A DNA stretch of 64,000 nt, from positions 12,615-76,614 of the forward strand of contig MU619257.1 in NCBI GenBank assembly GCA_025201805.1. The letters run 5' to 3'. The position numbers were made by a program, and so were the translations under genes. A model generated the notes under the pieces. That model was given only the letters and a program-made list of their open reading frames with translations, ran no database searches and was not told the DNA's origin. Shown piece by piece: positions 47,236-57,871 of the stretch. Within the stretch, counting starts at the first letter, position 1. The number at the start of each line of letters is the position of its first letter. Source of the stretch: Parasitella parasitica. Its lineage: Eukaryota; Mucoromycota; Mucoromycetes; Mucorales; Mucoraceae.

Positions 47236-47916
47236 ATGAATCTGTGTATTAGTAGTGGAGGAGGGTTGCCAGCAAGGAAGACAGATGCAAACATTACGCT
47301 TCATTTGGTTACTGCTCCGATAAGCAAAATAGATGATCGTTACGACGACTCTGAAGACTGGGTCTATCTTGGTAAAAGTGAATCGACCATTCCATCAGCA
47401 GGTTCAAGCTGGAGCTCGATTTAGAGTGGGCATCGTGCAAGCATCAGTTCAATAACACTATCATAAATACTATGTGGTCATTATGTACAGGTACACACAG
47501 CAGATCAATCACAGAAAGAGTCTGTTCCATTACAGACACACAAAGTATTTGAAGCGTCTCGGCGTCACCCTACATTATCAAATCATTCAAGCATGGATAG
47601 TTTACCGGATCAAGCACAGGAAGATGATGACGATGATAAAAGCTTCTTTATTTGGGACAATCTGCAAAAAAAAAACAAGAGAATGGATTCGAGTTGTAGA
47701 CGAGGAGCTATTTCTACCCAAAGAAAAACTAACCGCTGCGGCAGAACCAAAATCAAGAGGAATTCGTGCTAATTCAGCACATTTAAGGATGATTGTTGCC
47801 AAAGTCAACATGATGCGTGCCAACAAAATCGTTTGTCATTGCGAGCGCGTGGCAACTTGCCCACTAGAAATGATACATTTACATTCGGCATACCTAGCCC
47901 GCTTTCAAGAGACTGA
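47236..47916 (+). CDS. Small conserved-looking protein, frame broken twice
   Basis: Exon 1 (47236-47371) joins exon 2 (from 47501) through a gtaaaa...cacacag intron, reading EDWVYLADQSQKESVPLQTH. At an A10 run (about 47668-47677) the coding frame moves by one, from SFFIWDNLQKK to TREWIRVVDEELFLPKEKL and RANSAHLRMIVAKVNMMRAN. Near 47835 it returns to the first frame with LRARGNLPTRNDTFTFGI and ends PSPLSRD at 47916. Both shifted parts look coding, and the shifts cancel. The block with NSAHLRMIVAKVNMMRANKIV resembles a motif of small fungal proteins of unknown function (recollection). Either two one-base sequence errors or a real pseudogene would explain it. Confidence 0.55.
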
Positions 47917-48149
47917 TTACACAATATACCCCTTCCGAATTGATACTCTTTTTAACATTTTATTTTCTCTCTTTTTTTTAAAAAAAAAATATACAATAAA
48001 CTATATATATAAATTTGTGTTGCTGTTGCACTGTGGGCGTATGGAAGGGTACTTTTTGCTTGTATAGATTGCATTTTGAAAAAGTTGTCAAAAAAAAAAA
48101 AAGGGTGTATATTATATCTCTGTCAATGGCTGGATTAGTCGAAAGGGAC

Positions 48150-48651
48150 TTAAAAGCCGGGAGCTCTAAGTTGTTGAGGTTGCTGCTGTTGAGGTTGTCC
48201 AGGAATTTGAGGTTGCCCAGCAGCCAACATCTGGACCACATAACATTAGTAAACCTGATCCATAAAATGATTATGATGACCCAATCTAACTTACCTGTTG
48301 TGTTCCTTGCTGCTGCATGGCTTCCTTCTCATAAGCAACCAAGGCTTGTTCCTTTTCAATTTCCAAAGCCAAGGGTAAAACCAACAAAAACATAGATGTG
48401 GTAATAACCCAAGCACTCTTACCTACAAAAGTAGCACCAGTCTTGCCCCAAGAGCTCAAAGTGGAGACACTATTGGAAAATCTATTTCTGTGTTTGAGAG
48501 GAATAATATCCTTCAAAGCGGTAATTCTGTCCAAAAGAGATTCATCCTCGTCGTCAAACTCATCATCAGAGAAATCAGAGTAATCCTCCTCTTCGCTCAA
48601 GACCTCGACTTCTTCGTATTGATCAGCAGATACTTCTTCAAGCTTAACCAT
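48150..48651 (-). CDS. TOM22: Mitochondrial import receptor subunit Tom22
   Basis: Two exons: 48651-48295 and 48230-48150, 145 aa. Tom22 is the central receptor and organiser of the outer-membrane translocase. The cytosolic part is strongly acidic (EEEDYSDFSDDEFDDEDESL), fitting presequence binding. Family signatures follow: LLDRITALKDIIPLKHRNRF, then a tail-anchoring segment WVITTSMFLLVLPLALEIEK with conserved Pro, and a short Gln/Pro-rich inter-membrane-space end (GQPQQQQPQQLRAPGF). The single intron lies after TQQ; ignoring it gives a slightly different false end. Sequence is intact. Confidence 0.94.
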
Positions 48652-49815
48652 TATTCAGTTTTTTTCTTTCTTTTCTTTGTATTTGGGAAAGAAAACAGAA
48701 GAAGAAAAGCAAAGTGAAAATATTTTATAATTTCTACTCAGTGGTCTGCGTGTTGAGGGCCCTTGTCTCAAAATTTTCCATTTTAGCTTGTGCCATCTGG
48801 CACTAATAATGGCGCTCGTTAAGATCCGGATGGACTTTGCACACTACAAACTAGGTCTACAATTACTAGTCATGCAGACACATATTCTATGAAATTCTGA
48901 TTGAAATGTACAAGTATAGCAACAGCAAAGGCAATGCTCCAAATCAAATATGCTGGTGACTCTTGCTATCCAAACAAAAAATCAGCTTGAATTCTAGCCA
49001 TTTATTGGTAATTTGTATATGAAAAAGGGCGGTCCAAGGTTACCATGCCAACTTTAATTTAATCATTATAACACATATCGCAAATAGGCGTCGTCTTCAA
49101 ACTATTTTGCAGTATCTGGAAAGTATCCAAGATTGATGGCGGAATTTATTTTCTTTCTTATGAAACTGCACCATTCTGACGATTATATCAAAAAGCAGCA
49201 TAGAAACTGATGTAAATTTGTTAGGCATTAGCTCTGTTTGTCCAAAACGCCCACAATCCGATATAGTATTTGAGAAGCTACGACCTTGACTGGAGAACAG
49301 CAAAAATACGCTGCGTTAGATTCTTGGGTCGCAATAGTTAGTCTTCAATTGGAAAAAAGATCTAATTGTGTTAATTTACAACCTGGGGAATGCGACCCCA
49401 GTTCGCCTTGCATTGCAACTGTTACCAAGCAAACTGTGTCTCGGTAAGTGGCATTTACAAGGAATCAGCCAAGATTGCATCTATTCAGCAACAAGATGTT
49501 TGTAATATCACGAATGTAAAGAAATCAGTGTTGCTTTCAAATAGTAAGTGGAAATGACTATACATACAATGTTCGTCATTATGTGAGCCGCTTTATAAAA
49601 AATCAGTGTATCGAGTATACAAAACCTATAAGAATATGAGAGTTGCAGCTGCTACGTCAAGTAGGCAGTCTGCATATTGTTTTCATATCCTACAAGAAGG
49701 CAGATCTGAGTCTATTTGCGACAAGAAGCACGACAACTTTGCTCGTCGCGTTGTCCCTATTTGTGGACAGGCATTGTTCAGCCGGATTAAACTTTTTTTC
49801 CTCGTCACTATCATC
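48652..49815. other. Divergent intergenic region
   Basis: Promoters of TOM22 (-) and MRE11 (+). The MRE11 frame is open back to 49606, but the extra residues look non-coding. No other gene is supported. Confidence 0.5.
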
Positions 49816-52011
49816 ATGTCACAGCAATCATACACATCAGCAGCATCAGCACCAGTATCAGCATCAGCAGAAGTAGCAGCAGCAGCGAGCGCAGAGGATA
49901 ACGACACCTTTAAAATCCTTATTGCAACCGATAACCACATTGGCTATCTCGAAAGAGATCCTATTCGAGGCCAAGACTCTTTTCAAACGTTCGAGGAAAT
50001 TCTCCAGATAGCCGAGATTGAACAAGTTGATTTCGTACTATTAGGAGGAGACTTGTTTCATCACAATCGCCCTACAAGATCATGTCTTTATCAAACAATG
50101 AAGATGCTACGTCGTCATTGCTTTGGGGAGCGGACGAGCAGAGTGTGGATTTCCAGTGATCAGTCGGTGAATTTTGCAGACGAATTCTGCAAAGCCAATT
50201 ATCTGGACGAAAACTTCAATGTCAAAATGCCAGTGTTCAGTATTCATGGAAATCATGACGATCCGTCTGGCGTGGGTAATCTGTGTGCCTTGAACTTACT
50301 GCAAGTGTCAGGCTTGGTCAATTACTTTGGAGCGTCGCAGAGCATCGAGGATGTGGAGATCCACCCTATTCTCATGAAAAAGGGAAACAGTTCGCTAGCG
50401 TTGTATGGACTGGGTAATATCAGAGATGAGCGCTTACATCGCCAGTGGCGCTCTGGACATGTGAATTTTGTAAGGGGATCGCAAGACTGCTTCAATCTGT
50501 TTGTATTTCATCAGAATAGGGCTCGCCATGGGCCAACGTCCCATATTCCTGAAGAGTTCATCGATGGATTCATCGACCTGGTATTCTGGGGCCACGAGCA
50601 TGAGTGCCGCATTGGGCCTGAGGAGTACGATCGATTCCACATCACCCAGCCTGGATCCTCTGTTGCGACAAGCTTGAGTGAGGGAGAATCCCAGCCGAAA
50701 CACATTGGATTACTTCGCATCCAAGGCACCGAATACAGCATGGAATCTATCCGACTCAAAACCACGCGGCCACTGCAATTTACGACTGTGACTCTCTCGC
50801 AGGTTCAAGGCTTGAATCGAACAGACACAAAGGCAATCCAAACACATTTGGAAGGAGTCGTTGAGTCGTTGATCGAAAAAGCTAGAATTCAGTGGGAAGA
50901 ACAGCAGCAGCAAAGCCCATATCAGTTGCCATTGGAAGAGCCAGAAAAGGAAATGCCGATGCCGCTTGTGCGCATCCGCGTCGACTATTCTGGCGGTTAC
51001 GAAACTTTCAATCCTCAGCAATTTGGACAAAAGTTTATCGACAGGGTAGCAAATCCAAAAGACATTCTTAAATTCCAGCGTACTCAAACACGAACTAGCG
51101 TTGCGAAACCTTCTGAATTGCTGTCTGACTTGAGCACTGCGATTCCTGAGCGACTTGACACGCTTCGGGTGGAGGATCTTGTCAATGAGCTACTATCTCG
51201 TGATTTGTTTATTCTGCCAGAAACAGGGTTGGAGGAAGCTGTCATGTCACTTGTGGAGAAAAGTGACAAAGAAGCCATCCGCACCTTTGTTGCAAAATCA
51301 GTTGCACAAACACGCGCAACCATTACCGTTATACCAGAGGACCTCAGTTTGGACTACGTTAAACGCAAATCAGCCGAGTCCAAAGAGAACCAAGATCAAC
51401 CTCGGCGTCAAGATGGGAATGCTGTACAACCCACACAGCAAGTGCGAGGTAGCACAGCTCAAGTCAACGACTCTGACGACGACCTGCTTGATTCCATCAC
51501 GCCTTCACAATCCTCTCAATCACAGAGAGCACTGGACCCTTCTATTAGCAGTGAAGCGACGCCAACAACAAGCAGAGGAAGGGGTAGAGGAGCCAGAGGA
51601 GCCAGAGGACCAAGAAGCGCACGAGGAGGTAGTACAAGAGGAGGTGCCAGAGGAGCCAGAGGCTCGAGCACTACTACCAGTAGACAACGCAAAAGACAGA
51701 TTATACATGACTCTGAAGAGGAACAGATATCTGAAGTAGATGATGATGCATCTGAATCTACATCTGAATCTACATCTGCACCCTCTACACGAAGAGCAAA
51801 AGCCCCACAACGTGCTGCTTCAAATACGGCTGCAACTACATCTTCATATGCTATTTCAAGTGGTTCTGAAAGCGAGCATGAAATTCATGTTACAAATAAA
51901 AGACCAGCGCTAGCATCATCTCCCTCTCCTCCACCATCTTCTTCTCAGCCTGAACAGCAGAGCAAACGCAGAAGAGTTCTTCCTGGTAGCAGTTCCTCAG
52001 CAAAGCGTTGA
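49816..52011 (+). CDS. MRE11: Double-strand break repair nuclease Mre11
   Basis: Intronless, 731 aa from the ATG at 49816. I chose this start because it is followed by a short Ala/Ser-rich leader and the conserved domain (FKILIATDNHIGY), while the upstream frame has no domain-like content. Mre11 is the manganese-dependent nuclease of the Mre11-Rad50-Nbs1 complex. Phosphoesterase motifs in order: ATDNHIGY, LLGGDLFHHN, SIHGNHDDPSG, VFHQNRARHG and WGHEHEC, with the ITQPGSSVATSL segment. The C-terminal third is low complexity: a glycine-arginine-rich block (about residues 590-620), acidic stretches with repeated SESTSEST, and a basic tail. Such RGG regions occur in many Mre11 proteins. No intron or frameshift is needed. 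Confidence 0.97.
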   Translation: MSQQSYTSAASAPVSASAEVAAAASAEDNDTFKILIATDNHIGYLERDPIRGQDSFQTFEEILQIAEIEQVDFVLLGGDLFHHNRPTRSCLYQTMKMLRRHCFGERTSRVWISSDQSVNFADEFCKANYLDENFNVKMPVFSIHGNHDDPSGVGNLCALNLLQVSGLVNYFGASQSIEDVEIHPILMKKGNSSLALYGLGNIRDERLHRQWRSGHVNFVRGSQDCFNLFVFHQNRARHGPTSHIPEEFIDGFIDLVFWGHEHECRIGPEEYDRFHITQPGSSVATSLSEGESQPKHIGLLRIQGTEYSMESIRLKTTRPLQFTTVTLSQVQGLNRTDTKAIQTHLEGVVESLIEKARIQWEEQQQQSPYQLPLEEPEKEMPMPLVRIRVDYSGGYETFNPQQFGQKFIDRVANPKDILKFQRTQTRTSVAKPSELLSDLSTAIPERLDTLRVEDLVNELLSRDLFILPETGLEEAVMSLVEKSDKEAIRTFVAKSVAQTRATITVIPEDLSLDYVKRKSAESKENQDQPRRQDGNAVQPTQQVRGSTAQVNDSDDDLLDSITPSQSSQSQRALDPSISSEATPTTSRGRGRGARGARGPRSARGGSTRGGARGARGSSTTTSRQRKRQIIHDSEEEQISEVDDDASESTSESTSAPSTRRAKAPQRAASNTAATTSSYAISSGSESEHEIHVTNKRPALASSPSPPPSSSQPEQQSKRRRVLPGSSSSAKR

Positions 52012-52510
52012 ACCTCAGTTTGCTTGGTATATTTAAACATAATTAAAAAAAAACTCTTTGCTAAAGTGCCTTGATTTGTTTATTGTTTGCATTTTATTTA
52101 TTTGTTACAAAAAGAATTCGTATTCAATTTTTTTTTTTTTTTTTTTAATATGGATATATTAATCTTCTCGACTTCTATCCGCATTAAAAATGGCAAAAGG
52201 GAGAAATATAACATACGATTTGTTTGTATTAATAAGAAAAAAAAAAAATTGAATGCGTACGATAGAATCAAGTACGTTGGGAATAATTGTTATATTACAT
52301 TAAGGGGTTGAGCGCAAAAATAAGGGGAAGGGAAAATAAAATGTATCGTAATTTTCAGCCTTGATCCATCTATTAATCTTGCCATGAAAAATAGGGAGAT
52401 AAAGGAGGCCAGTATACCAAGAAAAGAAACACAGAAGGAGAACAGGTTGAAATACAGCAGGGCTATTATGTACACGGTATGTATTGTATGAGAAGATATG
52501 GATGCAAGGC
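52012..52510. other. Convergent intergenic region
   Basis: 3' flanks of MRE11 (+) and the gene at 52511-53341 (-). Contains T- and A-runs and no supported gene. Confidence 0.5.
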
Positions 52511-53341
52511 TTAAAAGATGTTTTGAATAAACTTTTTCGTGTTGCTGATGAAAGAGCTTTTTGGCTTTGCGAATGATGTTGGTGTTTTGTTTAAAGGCTT
52601 GATAATTTGTTTGAGTTTATCTTTGAGCCCCTTCTTTGTGTGGGGGTGATCAGTAGTGGTGGTGTTGGTGGGTGCAGTCGATTGCACTGGTAACGGATCT
52701 TCAACTTGAGGTGATACAATTGTTGAAATTTCTTGCTGTTCGGAACAATTGGAGGGAGATGCTACAGTCGTAGCATTATTATTGTTACCATGACGACCAG
52801 TCTGTTCAAATGGACTAAAGCTATTTTCACGCTTTGGAATTTCTATTGTGTCTAAATTATCAATTTCATGTCTGCCATAATCCACTGCTTCATTAAACCA
52901 GCTAAGACCAGGTGGAGATGTAGATGTTGGTGCTGTGATAATATTGTGATAATGTTGCATATTGTTGGCCTGAATGTCATTTTGAACCATTGCAAATCCG
53001 CCCTTTAAGATATCGTGTAGTTCAATGCGTTCCAACTGCAAAAAATGATGTGAGAGTTGTGACAAGAATTCTTTTTCTTCCAGAGTTGGCAATGGCAGTT
53101 TGATGAAATCATCGTATTCATCGTATTCATCGCATTCATCGTCTTCATCCAGAACAGGGATGTATTGTTTGAAGGTTAACAAATTCTCCAAATCTGTGTG
53201 GGGTTTATTCTGTAGTGTGTGCTTAAATTCATCCAGAGCCCAATCTCTGAATTCCGGAACCTTGAGGGACATGGGCGAAGACAGTTTGGGCACTCCAGCG
53301 TCTGAAGGGAAAAGAAAATCTGATTGGGATTCAAAGTCCAT
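52511..53341 (-). CDS. Hypothetical hydrophilic protein
   Basis: Single exon, 276 aa from the ATG at 53341 (MDFESQSDFLFPSDAGVPKL); the frame upstream is translated leader. It holds an acidic run (LDEDDECDEYDEYDDFIKL), then PTLEEKEFLSQLSHHFLQLE, a Ser/Thr/Asn-rich middle, and a basic C terminus (TKKGLKDKLKQIIKPLNK ... NTKKFIQNIF) that could form an amphipathic helix. No enzyme motif, signal peptide or membrane segment. Family unknown. A TATA-like box 90 bp upstream supports expression from this start. Confidence 0.6.
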   Translation of the reverse strand: MDFESQSDFLFPSDAGVPKLSSPMSLKVPEFRDWALDEFKHTLQNKPHTDLENLLTFKQYIPVLDEDDECDEYDEYDDFIKLPLPTLEEKEFLSQLSHHFLQLERIELHDILKGGFAMVQNDIQANNMQHYHNIITAPTSTSPPGLSWFNEAVDYGRHEIDNLDTIEIPKRENSFSPFEQTGRHGNNNNATTVASPSNCSEQQEISTIVSPQVEDPLPVQSTAPTNTTTTDHPHTKKGLKDKLKQIIKPLNKTPTSFAKPKSSFISNTKKFIQNIF

Positions 53342-53429
53342 AATGTGCAATGTAATGTAAAGTAATGTAAAGAGAGAGAGAAAGAGAAAAAAAAAAGGTA
53401 CACAGATTAACAGCACAGCAAATCTTGGG

Positions 53430-53438
53430 CTTTTTATA
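53430..53438 (-). promoter_or_regulatory. TATA box of the gene at 52511-53341
   Basis: Minus strand reads tataaaaag, about 90 bp before the ATG, next to an A/T homopolymer of about 25 bp at 53439-53462. Confidence 0.5.
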
Positions 53439-53688
53439 CTTTTTTTTTTTTTTTTTTTTTTTAATTAGACTTTCTAGTAATATATACTGCAAAAGGGGTC
53501 TATCTAGTGTATAAAAGTTGCAATGCATATTTTCTTGTGATACGTCCAAGAAAATTTTATTTGTTTTAACAAACATGTCGTACATGAGCCAAATCAACGG
53601 AAGCGAAGGTGCCGAAACCAGAACCCAAAATTAGTTTTGTTTTTTATTGATTTTCCATAAATTGCAATCGTCTCTTTCTCCCCCTGTG

Positions 53689-54114
53689 CTACTTGAAAAA
53701 GAAAGTAGCAAACGGATATATGAACAAAAAGAGGATGATGGCAACGATGAATAGAATAGTGAACAGATTGCAAAAACCTCTGGTATGAAAAAAACGCTTT
53801 TTTGTTGTGGCAGCCGTCTCCAGTGGAGGAAGTGTCTCAATATTCTTGTATTGGTCATCAATCCAAATAAATGAATAAGATGCGTCCTTTGTCATGATAC
53901 GAGGGTGCATCTCAAGACTGTAATTTGACATGCAGCCAAGTTGACGTGTGGATATGGTTGCCGCCGATTTATTATACATGAAATCTGATGATTTATGCAT
54001 GTAAACTGGTTCAGGTACTGGGGTCTCTTTCACTTCTTCACCAATGACAGTAATCTCTGTGTCCGAATGCTTCATAATTGTGTCATTGTCGTTCATACTG
54101 TTGTCCTGTACCAT
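53689..54114 (-). CDS. Small single-pass membrane protein, probably tail-anchored
   Basis: Single exon, 141 aa (MVQDNSMNDNDTIMKHSDTE start). The soluble part includes SLEMHPRIMTKDASYSFIWI and ends in a short basic stretch (TTKKRFFHTR), followed by FCNLFTILFIVAIILFLFIY and only about eight residues. A membrane segment at the very C terminus with basic residues before it fits a tail-anchored protein. I do not recognise the family; the layout also recalls the N-terminal part of larger fungal type II membrane proteins, so truncation cannot be excluded. A polyadenylation-like aataaa follows within 60 bp of the stop. Confidence 0.6.
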   Translation of the reverse strand: MVQDNSMNDNDTIMKHSDTEITVIGEEVKETPVPEPVYMHKSSDFMYNKSAATISTRQLGCMSNYSLEMHPRIMTKDASYSFIWIDDQYKNIETLPPLETAATTKKRFFHTRGFCNLFTILFIVAIILFLFIYPFATFFFK

Positions 54115-54621
54115 GTCGTATATAGTTCAAAAGAAAGAAGGATAAAATGTGGAATTGCAACACATTCTACACATATATATTCAAAGAACCCCTTTATTTT
54201 CTCAATTATTGATCTCATTCACCCATTAGCAACGCAATCAAAGCAACAAAAACATTCATCGGTATGTCATTTCCGAGAACCAAAAATAAGGGGGTACTAT
54301 CACAAATAACAGAGGGTAAATATGTCTGTGTACAACAGGCACAAGCCCTTTTTTTTTTTTCTTTGTTTCCAATCATCCAACTAACGCTTCAAGAATATCA
54401 TTGGTAGAGTTTCAATATCATTGGTAGAGTTTCAATATCATTGCTACAGGAACGACCTATTGTGTCAAAGAAGACGCTTCTAAGCAGTGTCCAATCACTT
54501 GAAGAACATCTATTATGAATTTTCCATGAAATGATGGTATATAAATGTAACTGAATTCAAGGGGGGGGGGACTTTCTTCTTCCATGTGGCAAGACAAAAG
54601 AGCATGCCATTCACCACATAA
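54115..54621. other. Divergent intergenic region
   Basis: Promoters of the flanking genes. Contains a 20-bp tandem repeat (54395-54443) and a G10 run at about 54561-54571. A 5-codon upstream ORF begins at 54604. Confidence 0.5.
54395..54443. repeat. 20-bp tandem repeat, about 2.4 copies
   Basis: The unit atatcattggtagagtttca is repeated head-to-tail, with the last copy degenerate. Confidence 0.8.
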
Positions 54622-54993
54622 ATGATCATATTTCGAGAAACAATCACCAAGGGTGTCATTAAGAAAGCAACCACCGTGCTATCGGTCATTACCTCAGAGA
54701 CTACATCTCCAGATGAAGACGATGATAAAGAATCATCTGATGATCAATCGAATGACGATATTACTGATGATGATAAACAGGAGAGTAGCACAGCACCCAT
54801 TTGTGAATGTGGCAGAGAGCTAGACAGCGGCTGGAAATGCTCCTACTGCAGAAGACAATGCCCCATTTGTAACAGATCTTTATCTATGGACACTGAAGAA
54901 TACTGCGAACGGTGCTTCCGGCTATGTCCACATCACGGCTTATATAGTATCGCCTTTGGCTCTATCGCATGTCAACAATGTAAAAATGCTTAA
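54622..54993 (+). CDS. Small cysteine-rich protein, probable zinc-binding
   Basis: Single exon, 123 aa. The first half is acidic and Ser-rich (SPDEDDDKESSDDQSNDDIT). The second half has twelve cysteines in paired spacing: PICECGRELDSGWKCSYCRR, CPICNRSLSMDTEEYCERCF, LCPHHG and ACQQCKNA. The CxC/CxxC pairs suggest two or three zinc-ribbon-like sites. No known domain is recognised. ATG at 54622 opens directly into the frame. Role unknown; nucleic acid or protein binding would be guesses. Confidence 0.6.
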   Translation: MIIFRETITKGVIKKATTVLSVITSETTSPDEDDDKESSDDQSNDDITDDDKQESSTAPICECGRELDSGWKCSYCRRQCPICNRSLSMDTEEYCERCFRLCPHHGLYSIAFGSIACQQCKNA

Positions 54994-55115
54994 TGTAACT
55001 GTACCATATGTGACTCGAAAGAGTCAATTACACTGCCAATTTATAGAGGCATTTGTAAATTTCTACCCCTTTTATTTCGTCCTTCCCCCCTCCCCTCTTC
55101 CATATCTTAACAAAT

Positions 55116-57441
55116 ATGAGCCAAGAACCTACCGCTAAAAGAATAAAGTTATCATTGGAACCTGCTATTGACAATAATGTGGTAGACATCACAAATGCGG
55201 GACAGGAGATTTTGAAAACGTAATATCCAACCCAATCCCATTTTATGAATTATTCTAACACGCTTACAAAACTGCAGAGATACGTCTTTACCAGAGAAAT
55301 TGATGCAGTCAGTGGATCGCATTTGGTTCGAAAGAGGAGAATGGAAGGACATATCAGAGAAATCGCTCATGGCATCCATTGAGAAACGCAAACAACAACC
55401 CGAGCTGGAAAAAAAGCAAGAAATCGAAACCGAAAACGCGCCTCCATCAATGACATTACCGCCAGGCTTTGACATTGCTAAATTGCGAGAATCTGTCATC
55501 AATAAACTATTTCACGCCAAAAGTGAGATCGACGTGGCTTTGGATGTCATCAATATTCTGGCAGCAGGTAATCGTGGGTCGTCAGCTGCTGTGAAAGATT
55601 TAGTGTTGCCTGCAGGATCACTTACCGCAACCTATGTCACAAAACCAAAGCCAACAACCAAATCACAACTGGAATCTGTGCAACTGAATCTAGGTCTTAA
55701 GCGAAAGAAGCAAAAGCAAGCGTCAGATTTCCTCAAAAAGAGCGCTTCAGCATTGAAAAAACTGGTTGAAAAGGAACAAGTATTTTGGGATGAAGCGTTG
55801 GATTTACGTAGAAACAACTGGCAAATGCAAGCAAACGGTAATGCGGGCGCTTCTTTTTTCGTACAGTATGGGTATACAGATGTTGGCTCGGATTTCAACG
55901 AGCAGTCCGTTGGTGAGCTGAAACGCGCTAGTGAGGATGATGAAACTTTAGACAACCTGCTGCAAATGTCGCTTCCACATAGCATCTGTCGGAAAGTTGC
56001 GGTGCGTATCAGTCAAAGTCATATGGGCAAACTAAGTCTCGGTGGTCAAAATGAACTCTCGGAGGGCATGTTAGGTATACTAGAAGATCAGGATGCATAT
56101 GTAGATCAAGACGGGGAGGGCATTGATAATCAGGGAAAGGGGGTGGCAGAAAAAGGTACGTTTATCGAAATGGAAAGCCTGTAAACAGCATACTAAATAT
56201 AGTAATTACAGTAATTACAACCTATGCAGACTCCCTGCTAAGCACATCGCATAGTAAAATACAGAACCAACTTGCAGAAGCACATTCCATTGTGTTTGAT
56301 GCCGAACTATTCTCGGATATTCTCGCTGAAGCCCAAGCTTTGGATAGCAATGTCAGATTCCCAGATGATGAAATTGTGATCAATATTGATGGTCAGATTG
56401 ATTTGCACGTATCAAAAGTTTCTGTTGGCCCATCAGATCAACTAAACCAGCAGAATCAACGTACAAAACTCACATCACAGCAAATCGTTAGTAGGTCAAT
56501 CGATTTATCTTTTAGATTGTTGTTATTGCAACACCAAAGATTTAATCTGTGGAAAACAAAGGCGAAAATATTATCCAGTAATCACAGAATTCATCAACTA
56601 CTGAGTGATACGTCTGTGGCTTCATCGACTGCATCCTCGGCTGCTACTCCAGTGAATACAGCTGCCACAAATGCACCTACTCCAACGAATTCTGGTGGTG
56701 GTGCCGGTAGTACACCAGCTCCCACTCCTACAGCGGCTACTTTGGGAGGCGTGCTATCTACGGTCGGAACGGGCGGTTCCGTTGTCACCGCAGGTCGTGC
56801 ACGGACAAGGCTAGCGTCCTCTGCTCGTGATCTTCCAAAGCATATTCCCATTCTGCTGCCAATCATGTCTCTCACGAGATTCTGGGTCCAATTTGATAGA
56901 ATTAGGCACGTAACCAACAAGACTATTCGTGAATATCATAGTTTACCGATATCTGTGCATTACAAGTTTGCAGATAGCTATCAAACAGAAACAACATCAA
57001 GGCCATACGATACATATCCAGGATACGGACAAGCCGCACTATGTTTGGGTCTGAGTATATTAAGAGGGTAAAGTAGCAAAAAAAAATGATTATTGCCGTA
57101 CAATATGGCTAAATTTTTTATTTTTTATTTTTTTTTTATTTTGTATATTAGCCCATCCTTGCATTTCAATTTGAGTCAGTCGGGTGCTATTTCCGTGTGT
57201 CTTCCTCAAATAACGGTTGTACTTCAGAATGTATCTGAATTCGAGGCTTTTCTGTCGCGAGAGATTAAGGTTATTTGCTTGCGTACAGTATGCGATGTGG
57301 CAAATGATTTGGTTAAAAGCCAACAATGGTGGCAGGTCGATCAAGTGGATGAGGCTATTCATGGGTCTGTCTGGTGGCACAGCGGTGCTAGTAATTGGAG
57401 AAATATGTAGGTCATGATTATCATTTTGTGCTACTCTTGAG

Positions 57442-57481
<40 letters not shown>

Positions 57482-57648
57482 ATTTTTTTTTTTTTAACTC
57501 GCATCTAGAGTTCAAATTAAATGCAACTCAGGATCAGAAAGAGTCAATCTACATATTAAAATTGAATCAGCTCACTGCGCCAATGCATTTCAAAGAAAAA
57601 GTCCATGTTATCATAAAGGAAATTATAAAAGATGGACAAAAAGAGTAA
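55116..57648 (+). CDS. MED17: Mediator complex subunit 17
   Basis: Five exons: 55116-55219, 55278-56155, 56230-57067, 57152-57406 and 57480-57648, 747 aa. Med17 is a core head-module subunit of Mediator, linking activators to RNA polymerase II. Features: MSQEPTAKRIKLSLEPA start, VDRIWFERGEWKDISEKSL, a helical middle with EKEQVFWDEALDLRRNNWQM and YGYTDVGSDFNEQSVGEL, then RSIDLSFRLLLLQHQRFNLW, typical of the family. An Ala/Thr/Gly/Pro-rich low-complexity insert (about residues 440-500) splits the C-terminal half. The last intron ends in a T-run of about 31, and exon 5 itself opens with T13 (NFFFFN); the following LKLNQLTAPMHFKEKVHV reads well, so the junction is likely but homopolymer errors are possible. 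Confidence 0.88.
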
Positions 57649-57871
57649 TAATAAAAAACAAAAAAGGACAGTGCTATTGTTGTCATTAAATTTGAGCATA
57701 ATTTCATATTGTATAATCAAAAGCTCGTCATTTTTTATGTGCGTATGGTACGATGTATTCTTAATTTATGGGTGCTGTGGATGTTTTATTTCAAAGAAAT
57801 TTTTTCTTCAGCATTATTTATTAAGCTTTTGAAATGGTTACTACCCGCTGAAACTGCAGTTGCAAACGAAA

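Noticed and set aside
49606-49815. 70 extra N-terminal residues for MRE11
   Set aside because: The frame is open, but the residues have no domain-like features, and the ATG at 49816 gives a normal start before the conserved core.
54395-54443. Possible CRISPR-like direct repeats
   Set aside because: The units are contiguous with no spacers, and the genome is eukaryotic; this is a simple tandem repeat.
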